From IMG/VR virus record IMGVR_UViG_3300046009_006318, positions 1 through 24,722 of that record: DNA of 24,722 nucleotides; one strand, given 5' to 3'. Source of the DNA: a virus. This document shows positions 7,430-15,665 of this stretch, one piece after another (the stretch's first letter is position 1; each line of letters opens with the position of its first letter). The notes beneath the pieces are model-generated. The model was not told the DNA's origin. It ran no database searches and worked only from the letters and a program-made list of their open reading frames with translations. A program made the translations under genes and the position numbers.

Positions 7430-8364
7430 GTAGACAATTCCATCTTTATTAAAGAATCAAATGAGCACAGCGTAGCAGATTCCATCTGTGTTAAAAATTC
7501 AGAAGTTCCGATTTCACTTGGGTCTTTACCTTCCAAGTTTATCAAATACACGTTTAATCCTTGATTTAAAAAATACTTTATAAATTTCAATGCATCCTTA
7601 ATTGCATCAGAATCCAATGCTATATAAATAGTTTGAACTCTTTCTGATATTATTTTCTCCTTTAAATACGGAGAAATTGTTTTACCCAACAACGGTATAG
7701 CATTTATTTTTGCTGCTATTGCATCAAATACACCTTCGGTTAATATTAACGGCATCTTCCAGTTAATATAAAGCTCAAACGGTATTATATTTTTTGAAAC
7801 ATTTGGGTTCTTATATTTTATAAATGAATCAGTTAAAATAGAACGCCCAACAAAATAATTTAAATTACCATCGCCATCGTAGCTGGGTATGATTACCATG
7901 TTTTTATATTCGCCGGAATCACATATGCCTATATTATAGCGTTTTATATCTACTGCTGATATGTTTCTATTTTTTAGATATATCAGTGCACGTTTTATTG
8001 TTGGATTTTTTAACGATGACTTTTTTATTGAAGACAGTGCTACAAATTCATTGGGTAATTCCAATTTTGGTATTGTTAGCTCTACTTTTGTAGATGGTTT
8101 ATAATCGCTTACGATTTTATTTAATTCCGTAAATAGTTCTCTGTCAACTTTAAGTTTTTTAAACAGACTGTGTATTGTTTTTCCTTTTTCATTAGAAATC
8201 CAACAGTGCCATGGATTTTTACCATCCACAGTAGCCAAGTTTATTTCAAGTTTTGGTTTATAATGAGAACAAAACGGTGAAAAAAATGCGTAGTTCGTTC
8301 CGGAAGTTGCACGGCCTTCTCCCAGAACCTTTTCTAATAAAACCAATAATTTATAATTTACCAT
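7426..8364 (-). CDS. DNA primase, TOPRIM type (T4 gp61-like)
   Basis: A 312-residue primase expected to make RNA primers at the phage fork. The N-terminus holds a zinc-ribbon-like segment, S29-PF-C32-SHYKPKLEINL followed by H53-C54-WI-S57. The usual arrangement is two C-x2-C pairs, so the first and last cysteines are replaced by serine. The TOPRIM catalytic core is intact: E210-G in LILTEGVFDA, D251-S-D253 in IALDSDA and the later GKDPSE motif (279-284). The linker containing FVGRSI...KYKNP is typical of phage primases. ATG start at 8364 lies 6 bases after the endonuclease stop, without a strong ribosome site. The stop overlaps the nuclease-ATPase start. Whether it still binds zinc, perhaps through H34 and H53, cannot be decided here. 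Identification as a TOPRIM primase is firm; the gp61 assignment is by resemblance. Confidence 0.88.
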   Translation of the reverse strand: MVNYKLLVLLEKVLGEGRATSGTNYAFFSPFCSHYKPKLEINLATVDGKNPWHCWISNEKGKTIHSLFKKLKVDRELFTELNKIVSDYKPSTKVELTIPKLELPNEFVALSSIKKSSLKNPTIKRALIYLKNRNISAVDIKRYNIGICDSGEYKNMVIIPSYDGDGNLNYFVGRSILTDSFIKYKNPNVSKNIIPFELYINWKMPLILTEGVFDAIAAKINAIPLLGKTISPYLKEKIISERVQTIYIALDSDAIKDALKFIKYFLNQGLNVYLINLEGKDPSEIGTSEFLTQMESATLCSFDSLIKMELST

Positions 8365-8370
8365 AAAAAC

Positions 8371-8769
8371 TTACATACATTCATTAATCCATTCAATCGG
8401 TATATGCTTTTTAGCGTATTTCCATCCAAACTTTTCACATACATCAGCATATGTTGTTTTTGAATTTTTGCTTATTTTAGCATTTGGATTTGAAAAGACA
8501 AACCTAATGTCAAGTTCTGGGTATTGAGTGTGGATAAGTTCATGTTTTTTTCTATCATCCAATACCCACCTGCCTTTAGATTCTATGTACATTTTACTAC
8601 CATCTTTTTTATTTAAAATGAAATCAGGTGTATATGTACGCTTCTTTTCTGGTTGAATATACGAAATTTTTTCGGATTCATAGCTATATTTTTTTCCAGA
8701 TTCAACTAATTGTTCTTCAAGTAATCCCTCAAGACCACTTCTAAACCCTTTTTTTATTCCAATGTCCAT
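8371..8769 (-). CDS. T7 endonuclease I-type Holliday junction resolvase
   Basis: A 132-residue protein close to the full length of T7 gp3 (149 residues) and similar along its length. Shared landmarks are SGLE at the start, TYTPDFIL, ESKG, DDRKKH, the stretch PELDIRFVFSNP, and IPIEWI at the end. The catalytic residues known in T7 (E20, D55, E65, K67) correspond to E14, D49, E63 and K65. Known role: structure-selective cleavage of four-way junctions and branched DNA, which resolves recombination intermediates and replicating concatemers before packaging; it acts as a dimer. The ATG at 8767-8769 lies 2 bases after the stop of the LamG-containing structural gene, so it is probably co-transcribed with the tail genes. 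It is followed by primase and the Mre11-Rad50 fusion, forming a compact DNA-metabolism cassette. Confidence 0.95.
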   Translation of the reverse strand: MDIGIKKGFRSGLEGLLEEQLVESGKKYSYESEKISYIQPEKKRTYTPDFILNKKDGSKMYIESKGRWVLDDRKKHELIHTQYPELDIRFVFSNPNAKISKNSKTTYADVCEKFGWKYAKKHIPIEWINECM

Positions 8770-8771
8770 AA

Positions 8772-10760
8772 TTACTCTACGTCAAATCTTACTATTATGT
8801 TTAAGTCTTTATCTTGATATTTTGGTAACGGATTCACCAGTTTTGCAACTGCAACGAGTTCATACATGCTGTTGTACAGTCCAATCGTTGTAAAATAAAC
8901 ATTAAAAGCACTCTCAGAAACAAATGATTTAAACTCCGCACTGTTTGCCAGATTATTTTTCTTTAATGTTGGATTTGATGAATAATTAAACTCGTTTGCA
9001 CGAATTGGTATTACTATTTCATGTTGAAATATTTTCTTTTCCGATTTAAACTTTCCAGAAAACCCATAATAATTATTTAATTCATCTTCATAAACAAGAC
9101 TACCAGTTTTCCCAAGTAAAATATTCTTATACGTTGGTATTAACGATGATAATACAACGGTGCCTGTATTGTAATATATATTGCCAATATTATTTGTTTG
9201 TAGTGCTTGGAGATTATGGCAATTTGTATTTGAAAGTGACTGTATTTCTTGCGATGTTAATGCTTTCTTATAAACACGTACTTCATCCAAATTTCCATAA
9301 TATTCTGTTAATGATTTTTTTAATGAACCAATCAAGATATTAGATGAATTATACACACTACCATTTACTTCACAACTTCCAGTAGAATTTAGTGCCCCAT
9401 TTACATACATGTAAAAAATAGATCCGGACTTCTGGCATACAACATGATTATAACTCCCTGTTATTGATACTGATGAGGTTATAAATGCCTCATCGGTTCC
9501 ACCATATCTTGAAAAATATAGTTTACCAGCATCAGAACCAGTATTAATCATTCTTATTGAAAACGGATATACACCAGACAATGTTTTTAAGTTTCTAAAA
9601 TCAAAACTTTTTGTAAATTTATTTTTTATTACTTGCGATGTGTATTCTTGCTTTGCAATAATATATGAGTATGCACTGCCAGTATTCTGCGCATTTAAAG
9701 ATGCACTTATAAAAAATGAAATGGCGAAATCCGTATCATTAACAAATGTATACTCATCTATGTGTTTAATCTCGATTGGCAATCCAGTACAACGCAATGC
9801 AGTTCCAACTGGCTCTACAATTGAACCGGATGATAAAAACCCATTTGAATAGTAAGCCCCAGAAATTGCAGTTGCATGGTTTTTGTTTATAGATAAATCT
9901 TCTATATTAGAATATTCTAATGTTGATTCAATTTTTGCTTTATATTTTTCATTAAACCCAAGATATAATAACAAATTAGAATCAGAAACAAATGATTGCG
10001 TATTTATATTTGTTGTATAAATATTTGATATTCCATCATCGAGGATCTGTATGGGAGATGAAATACTACCTGATAAGCTGTAATCATTTAATTGAAATGA
10101 GTTACGTTTTATACCGTTTCCAAATAAGTCTTGCCGTACTTGCAATACAGAACACGATTCATATAAATTACGTACTGTATTTTTGTTTATAAAATATCCA
10201 GCATTATAATTCAATTCGTCAATATTTGATTTATAATATGTGTGATTTATAACGGCATGTATTAAGTGAGGATCAAACGATTGTGTTATGTTTGGTGCAG
10301 TATAAATTTGAGAGTTTAACGGTAGTTTTCCCAATGGATATTGCGATTTGTTTAAATATCTACCCTGGAATACATCGAATATGTATGGTGTTTCTATTTT
10401 AGAATTTTTTTTGTTTGATGGTTCTAAAAATAAACAACTGCATACACCTGCAAGTGTTTTTGTGAGTATTATTTTGTATATACCCTTATTCTGGGATGTA
10501 CTCTTTCCGTAAATCCATTCAATTGATACACCTTCGCCATTTGATATTAATGTGCAATCATATCCTAATGTATAAAAATCATCACACCCTCTAGGAGCTA
10601 CATCTTTTACAAAACTAATATTAGTGATAAATTTATATTTCTTTAAAAACTGTTCGCTAGAAAATGTCCATGATTTGTATACATCATATTTTGTTATAAT
10701 GTACTCACCACGTTTTATTTTTTTAAAGATTTTTAATCTATTATTATAATTTCTAGCCAT
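8772..10760 (-). CDS. Tail-array paralogue with inserted LamG/concanavalin-like domain
   Basis: A 662-residue protein, the last member of the eight-gene structural array. Residues about 145-250 match a motif set I know from large phage tail proteins: a his-containing VINHTYY segment, SVLQVRQDLFGNGIKRNSFQL and ILDDGISNIY. Residues about 262-512 form a LamG/concanavalin-like jelly roll: LLYLGFN at its start, SYNHVVCQKSGSIFYMYVNG in the middle and the classic ending GNLDEVRVYKKALTSQEI (489-506). The array's own sequence then resumes with NIYYNTGTVVL, ANEFNYSSNPT (588-598) and the terminal block FTTIGLYNSMYELVAVAKL (623-641). The LamG unit therefore appears inserted into an array-type protein and may bind host glycans (inference). 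ATG at 10758-10760; no strong ribosome site. It probably sits in the baseplate or tail tip, but its exact place is unknown. Confidence 0.75.
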   Translation of the reverse strand: MARNYNNRLKIFKKIKRGEYIITKYDVYKSWTFSSEQFLKKYKFITNISFVKDVAPRGCDDFYTLGYDCTLISNGEGVSIEWIYGKSTSQNKGIYKIILTKTLAGVCSCLFLEPSNKKNSKIETPYIFDVFQGRYLNKSQYPLGKLPLNSQIYTAPNITQSFDPHLIHAVINHTYYKSNIDELNYNAGYFINKNTVRNLYESCSVLQVRQDLFGNGIKRNSFQLNDYSLSGSISSPIQILDDGISNIYTTNINTQSFVSDSNLLLYLGFNEKYKAKIESTLEYSNIEDLSINKNHATAISGAYYSNGFLSSGSIVEPVGTALRCTGLPIEIKHIDEYTFVNDTDFAISFFISASLNAQNTGSAYSYIIAKQEYTSQVIKNKFTKSFDFRNLKTLSGVYPFSIRMINTGSDAGKLYFSRYGGTDEAFITSSVSITGSYNHVVCQKSGSIFYMYVNGALNSTGSCEVNGSVYNSSNILIGSLKKSLTEYYGNLDEVRVYKKALTSQEIQSLSNTNCHNLQALQTNNIGNIYYNTGTVVLSSLIPTYKNILLGKTGSLVYEDELNNYYGFSGKFKSEKKIFQHEIVIPIRANEFNYSSNPTLKKNNLANSAEFKSFVSESAFNVYFTTIGLYNSMYELVAVAKLVNPLPKYQDKDLNIIVRFDVE

Positions 10761-10777
10761 AATATTTCATTTTCTAC

Positions 10778-11869
10778 TTATTTTATTTCTAAATTTACCT
10801 GGAACATGTACATCTCATTGAAATTTTTCAGAAGTGGTTTTGACAATTTAGCAACTGCTAATAATTGATATTTGTTATTGTAAAATCCAATTGTTGTGAA
10901 GTATGTATTTGGATCATTTATGAATTGATTTGTTTTTATTCTACCGTACTGATCGTAAAATGTTGGATTTGTAGTATAATTCATTTGATCAAAACTTATT
11001 TTTATAGGCATAGTCATTACTTGACGCTCAATTACCCCATGTATATATGACCAGTATTTATATGTTGAATTATTAAAGTTATAGATAGACCCAGAAATAG
11101 AGCGTAAAAATCGTTCAGCATTTTTTCCGTTTGTGTAAGATGCAGTTTGTGTATTAAATGAAAGTTTTGTATCGAGTACATTTCCATCAAATAACGCGAT
11201 TGCTTCTTTCGGGTATAACTTTCCAAAATATATAGGAGACCCGTTTTCATAATAAATTCCGTTTTCCAGTGAACCGGAGACTAGATTGCATATATCGTAT
11301 GAATGGAAATCAAAGACAGACTGGCTTTGAAAATATTCTAGATTTATAATATCAGAATATCTTGAACTTGTGTACGGATTTGTTAATTTTATTTCGAATA
11401 ATTCAGAATACAGAGTATCTTGACTAGAAGATTTATTAAATTTTAATGCATAAAAATGCGTATAATCATCTAATACCCCTTGTCCAAATATTGATCCATA
11501 TTTTCTATATATTGCTTTAGTCTCGGTCTTTTCTGTTGGATATTCAATTGATGTACCGTATCCGTTTGCATGGCCATATTCTATTGTAAATTCTTTAGTA
11601 GGAGTACCACAACTTTTTGTAGAATACACATTTAGTGAATAATCTCTAAAGTTTGTAGTATCTTGATTTGATTGAGTATAAAAATTTGAAAGTATTGGTT
11701 GATTATTATTCCAAATTGGTATTATCTTTTTAGATGTATCATACTCGATTAACTCTTCAACTATTTGAGTATATGTTGATGATAAGTTATCTACATTTAA
11801 AAAATCAAATAACCAATTGACACCATAGTCACTTAAAAACCGGTTGTTATCGTACTCAGATTTTGTCAT
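10778..11869 (-). CDS. Tail-array structural paralogue, short form
   Basis: A 363-residue protein, the shortest array member. It keeps the shared landmarks in order: FTIEYGHANGYGTS (compare AYGNYYGSGS in relatives), TKAIYRKYGSI, YALKFNKSS, CNLVSGSLENGIYYENG, a strand corresponding to YGKIYPDYGIIVLDA (here FGKLYPKEAIALFDG), RFLRSISGSI, NYTTNPTFYDQ and the terminal block YFTTIGFYNNKYQLLAVAKLSKPLLKNF. The central helix-like segment with GNFELALAKLNG seen in other members is replaced by SELFEIKLTNP. Function is not recognised; I infer a tail or baseplate structural subunit from the context and from the size of the family. Its ATG at 11867-11869 lies a single base beyond the stop of the preceding 767-residue gene, so the two are probably translated together. 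Confidence 0.78.
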   Translation of the reverse strand: MTKSEYDNNRFLSDYGVNWLFDFLNVDNLSSTYTQIVEELIEYDTSKKIIPIWNNNQPILSNFYTQSNQDTTNFRDYSLNVYSTKSCGTPTKEFTIEYGHANGYGTSIEYPTEKTETKAIYRKYGSIFGQGVLDDYTHFYALKFNKSSSQDTLYSELFEIKLTNPYTSSRYSDIINLEYFQSQSVFDFHSYDICNLVSGSLENGIYYENGSPIYFGKLYPKEAIALFDGNVLDTKLSFNTQTASYTNGKNAERFLRSISGSIYNFNNSTYKYWSYIHGVIERQVMTMPIKISFDQMNYTTNPTFYDQYGRIKTNQFINDPNTYFTTIGFYNNKYQLLAVAKLSKPLLKNFNEMYMFQVNLEIK

Positions 11870-11870
11870 A

Positions 11871-14174
11871 TTAGTACTTCAAATTAACAACAAATTTTAA
11901 TGATTCATTGAAAGTTTTCTTCATTGGTTTACTCAGCTTTCCAACTGCCACTAACTGGAAGTTATCATCATATAAACCAATTGTTGTTATGTATGATACT
12001 GGTTCATAAAACCATTCCCTATTCTTTAAAGAGTACGGTGTAAGTTTTCCTTCAAATGGAGCAGTTTGAGCGTACCTAAACAATGGAGAACGATTACGTG
12101 AGTAATAGTATGATGGATTTGTTGAATAATTAAATTCAGATTCATCCACATTTATTCTTATTGTTTGTAAAATAGATGCTTCCGTTTGGCGTAGCATAAA
12201 TGGATATGTGGTCCCTCTTGTTGGTGTTGTAACAGCAGATCCACTTATTGACTTAAACAATCGGAGTGGATTCATGCCATCATAATTTGATTGCGTTACA
12301 ATTCCATAATTAAGTTCAGTATTCAGTTTGTTTGCATCTAATAATATCAATCCATACCCAGGATAAATTTTTCCATATACAGTAGGGGCTGACGGGTTAT
12401 GTACACCATCTTGCAAACTACCAGAAACAATATCATAATCAGTTGGCGGTATATACGCAGATCTGTATCTATATGAATCTTTTGTATCGCCTTCTAATAA
12501 TATACCCTGCGTGATGCTGGAATCTATTAACTTTATAACAGTATCGGACGTAGTATCCACCTCAGGAGAAGGGTTACCGTTTAGCTTTGCCAATGCTAAT
12601 TCAAAATTACCAGCATCTAATGAATTCTTTAATAATTTTGGATTAACTTGTATAGCGAATATTTTTTCGCTTTGCGCAAGTGGTATTAATTTCCTTAAAT
12701 CAGCTGTTGCATTCAAACCCGGTCTGTAATAAAAATCAGAGCCACTTGATACTATATACTGATTGAAATCGTTTACATTTGCTGAAATGTATGTATCATC
12801 ATCAAGTTTAAATGGAGGTAACAAATCCGATGTAACTCCCAACGTTAACTCTTGTAGTAAATACAAACTCTGACTCAAGCTGTTATCCGTGAACAGTAGC
12901 TTTTTATTTATTGAACGATTTCCTGTTAGAGAAACAAACATAGAATATACCGATTTGGAATACCCATACTGACGTCTATCATCGGATAATTTTATAGTAC
13001 CTGCGCCGTCAAAATCTCCGTAATAGATAGAAAACATCGTATCATTAGAATCACAACTTCCAGAAATTACATTTAATTTATAAGATTTTTCTGTATTAGT
13101 TTGTAATGAACTTGTATAGAACTCATATATTGTACCATCACCGCGCCATACACCACTTGTCTTACTAGTCAATGCAGTTATTGATGCGTCAGCTGCTTGT
13201 AATGGCTTAAATACATATATTGATTCTGCAGTTCTAGAAATTTCCTTTGAATAAACAACTTGTTCAGCAGATCCCGTTATAACAGCACCAGTTCTCTTGT
13301 TGCGTCTGCCTTTTATTTGATATCCAACTAACGTTGTAATTTGTGTGCCACGTGGTCCATCTGAAATAGATTCAACAAACCTCACAGGTCCAGTCAAAAC
13401 ATCCTCAAACTCATCTACAAATCTAGATGAACTAACAAGTTCAAATCGTTTTGGTTCAAACGGTAAAAATGGACCAGTTTGTAGCGTTCTATATCCAATT
13501 TCTTGGAATGTTGTTTTGAAATCTTTTTTATAATCACTAAAATCTACAAATGACCCGGTTAAACGGGATATTTCCAAATTGTCCGTGGCTCTTCCAGAAG
13601 TTCCAGATGTTCCGGTTGGCCCATAACAAGGACTGTTTGGATTTTGTTTATTAGTTCCCGGAAATACCTTTTCTTCAAAATCTAATTTTTCACACTTATC
13701 ATCATAATTGTATTCATACAATGTTATGCGCCGTATGTCAGGTATTTCAGACTTTCCATCCTTTGGTATTACAACAGCCAAGCGTTTTGTATTGTTGTAT
13801 TTGTAGGGCTTTCCTGCATCTAAAATTTCTCGCCGTTCATCTGGTGTAAGCGTTGTATCTTTTAATCGCCTAATGGCTAATTCATCTATAACAGTATCAT
13901 TTAAAAAGTATGGATTTCCTTCATAACCCTGTTCTCTTACATTTTCCTCAAATCCACGTTGATCATCTAATAAAAATGCACCATATTCATATGGATCATT
14001 AAGATCATATTTTTGTAGAACTGATATTGGTTGACGTGACTGTTGAACACCGGGTCCGTTATTTCCGTTTGGGTATGCAACATACCACAGAGTTACCCTA
14101 GTATTAACATATATTATACCGTCTAAGGTAACTGTATTACCTATACCCGATGTACCAGTCTGTGCACTTACCAT
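11871..14174 (-). CDS. Tail-array structural paralogue, long form with unique N-terminal region
   Basis: A 767-residue protein, the longest array member. Residues 1 to about 230 have no counterpart in the other members: a head with TGTSG at 6-10, charged segments such as LTPDERREILDAGKPYKYNN, and a small GTSGTSG (188-194) like a seed of the collagen-like repeats elsewhere in the window. The array part follows: ISGSCDSNDTMFSIYYGDFDGAG, YGYSKSVYSMF, KIFAIQVNPKLLKNSLDAGN, FELALAKLNGNPSPE, YDIVSGSLQDGVH, YGKIYPGYGLILLDANKLNT, RLFKSISGSA, EFNYSTNPSYYYS and the terminal block SYITTIGLYDDNFQLVAVGK then LSKPMKKTF. I infer a structural tail or baseplate subunit; the N-terminal part may give it a specific docking role. 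ATG start at 14174 with GGAA about 6 bases upstream. Function beyond that is not recognised. Confidence 0.8.
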   Translation of the reverse strand: MVSAQTGTSGIGNTVTLDGIIYVNTRVTLWYVAYPNGNNGPGVQQSRQPISVLQKYDLNDPYEYGAFLLDDQRGFEENVREQGYEGNPYFLNDTVIDELAIRRLKDTTLTPDERREILDAGKPYKYNNTKRLAVVIPKDGKSEIPDIRRITLYEYNYDDKCEKLDFEEKVFPGTNKQNPNSPCYGPTGTSGTSGRATDNLEISRLTGSFVDFSDYKKDFKTTFQEIGYRTLQTGPFLPFEPKRFELVSSSRFVDEFEDVLTGPVRFVESISDGPRGTQITTLVGYQIKGRRNKRTGAVITGSAEQVVYSKEISRTAESIYVFKPLQAADASITALTSKTSGVWRGDGTIYEFYTSSLQTNTEKSYKLNVISGSCDSNDTMFSIYYGDFDGAGTIKLSDDRRQYGYSKSVYSMFVSLTGNRSINKKLLFTDNSLSQSLYLLQELTLGVTSDLLPPFKLDDDTYISANVNDFNQYIVSSGSDFYYRPGLNATADLRKLIPLAQSEKIFAIQVNPKLLKNSLDAGNFELALAKLNGNPSPEVDTTSDTVIKLIDSSITQGILLEGDTKDSYRYRSAYIPPTDYDIVSGSLQDGVHNPSAPTVYGKIYPGYGLILLDANKLNTELNYGIVTQSNYDGMNPLRLFKSISGSAVTTPTRGTTYPFMLRQTEASILQTIRINVDESEFNYSTNPSYYYSRNRSPLFRYAQTAPFEGKLTPYSLKNREWFYEPVSYITTIGLYDDNFQLVAVGKLSKPMKKTFNESLKFVVNLKY

Positions 14175-14192
14175 TTAATTTCCATAAAAATA

Positions 14193-15665
14193 TTAATAAT
14201 CAACCCTAACATTAATAATTATCGAATTATTAAAACTTTTGCGCTGTGGTCTTGATAATTTAGCAACTGCTATTAAATTATATACAGAGTCATATAATCC
14301 AATAGATGTGATATAACTCTCTGGTCTTACGTAAAAATCAGTACTTCCAGAATAAAATGCCTTTACTCTCAGATCGCCTGATTTACCATCATAATAAGAT
14401 GGATTTGTTGAATAATTAAACTCTTCTGTGCCAAGTATGCACTTATAGAAGATGGAATTAATTGTTTGTTTTATATCAAACCGTGGAGTTGTTACAGTTC
14501 CCAGTTGTTGTGCTAATAAAGTAGTTTGTATATCAGGGTAGTACGGATTTGTTATATCTGGATTTCCATCTGCAAGTATAGCATATGTCTGTAAACTAGC
14601 AGACACTGCTTTATATAAGCGCTTACTGTTATTAGAAGTTACATTACTACCCGTTTGCAAATTTAAGTTTAAAAGATTATTTAATTTATCGGCATCTAAA
14701 ATTACAATTCCAGTATCATAATATATTTTACCGTATATGATGGGTAGATTGTTTTTTAAATGTACTCCATCTATTAAACTACCAGACACAATATAATCAA
14801 ACAATTGTGGAGTTGATATCTGTGTTGCTTTTTTAGTTAATTCAATAAATGAATAAATTTCTCGATCATAATATAAATCACGTGTTAAATTTGGATCAGT
14901 GTTATTATTAGACGCATATAAATTTATTTTATATTGTCTTTCAAGTTGATTTATGGAAGAACTTCCGTTCATTTTTGCCAGTTTTAACTCAAATGATCTA
15001 TTATTTGCTATACCATCATATAGATAATCAGCACTAACATTAATCGCAAACACGGAATCAACATTTCCAGAGATTTCTATCTTGTCAGCTGTTGGATTTT
15101 CATTTGAAAATGTATTCTGTTTTAATGAATGATATACCGCTTTTGTTGGATATGAAAAATCATAGTTTTGCGTTGCATCGTCATATGTTATTATAGTTCC
15201 ATCACTAGACCCACTGCCATAATAATTACCGTATGCTATATCAAATATTCTATATTCATCTTTACTTTTGATATCTGTTACCAATATGGGAGCAAACCCG
15301 TTTAAAAATTGGTATGATACACTAGCTGTGATATCGGGGGCTATATAGCATTTAGTTAAGTAATCAAATGATTCTTGTTGAACGCTTGACGTATAAAGGT
15401 TTTGTAATGCACCCGCCCCGTGTAACTCATAAAAATATTCTTCGTATACAGATTTTGTTACAATTGTTTTATTTACGGGTATTATTTCCGTTTGATCAAA
15501 CTGTTTAAATATTTTAAAATTACTAGATATACTTTCTGCTATAGATGCACTATGCTCAAATATAAAATAATCATCCCATAGTTTTTCTAACTCTTTTGAT
15601 TTATTTTTAAAATCATCCAAGCGCTGTGTTGTATTAAACCAATCTTTATATGAAAAAGTACTCAT
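14193..15665 (-). CDS. Tail-array structural paralogue
   Basis: A 490-residue array member. Residues 1-60 are charged and probably helical (KDWFNTTQRLDDFKNKSKEL). Then come the shared landmarks: LYTSSVQQESFDYL, FDIAYGNYYGSGSSDG, TKAVYHSLKQN, VFAINVSADYLYDGI, SFELKLAKMNG, FDYIVSGSLIDGVH, YGKIYYDTGIVILDADKLNN, RLYKAVSASL, EEFNYSTNPSYYDG and the terminal block ESYITSIGLYDSVYNLIAVA then KLSRPQRKSF. Its aspartate- and asparagine-rich middle (residues about 255-275) is longer than in its neighbours. I do not recognise a named family; tail or baseplate location is inferred from the array and from the large baseplate-type gene upstream. Its ATG overlaps the stop of the preceding 430-residue gene by 4 bases (ATGA at 15662-15665), so translation is probably coupled. 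Confidence 0.8.
   Translation of the reverse strand: MSTFSYKDWFNTTQRLDDFKNKSKELEKLWDDYFIFEHSASIAESISSNFKIFKQFDQTEIIPVNKTIVTKSVYEEYFYELHGAGALQNLYTSSVQQESFDYLTKCYIAPDITASVSYQFLNGFAPILVTDIKSKDEYRIFDIAYGNYYGSGSSDGTIITYDDATQNYDFSYPTKAVYHSLKQNTFSNENPTADKIEISGNVDSVFAINVSADYLYDGIANNRSFELKLAKMNGSSSINQLERQYKINLYASNNNTDPNLTRDLYYDREIYSFIELTKKATQISTPQLFDYIVSGSLIDGVHLKNNLPIIYGKIYYDTGIVILDADKLNNLLNLNLQTGSNVTSNNSKRLYKAVSASLQTYAILADGNPDITNPYYPDIQTTLLAQQLGTVTTPRFDIKQTINSIFYKCILGTEEFNYSTNPSYYDGKSGDLRVKAFYSGSTDFYVRPESYITSIGLYDSVYNLIAVAKLSRPQRKSFNNSIIINVRVDY

Noticed and set aside
11032-11250. Small minus-strand frames inside array genes (11032-11250, 15922-16125)
   Set aside because: They lie wholly inside strongly supported paralogue genes in another frame and show no domain or ribosome site.
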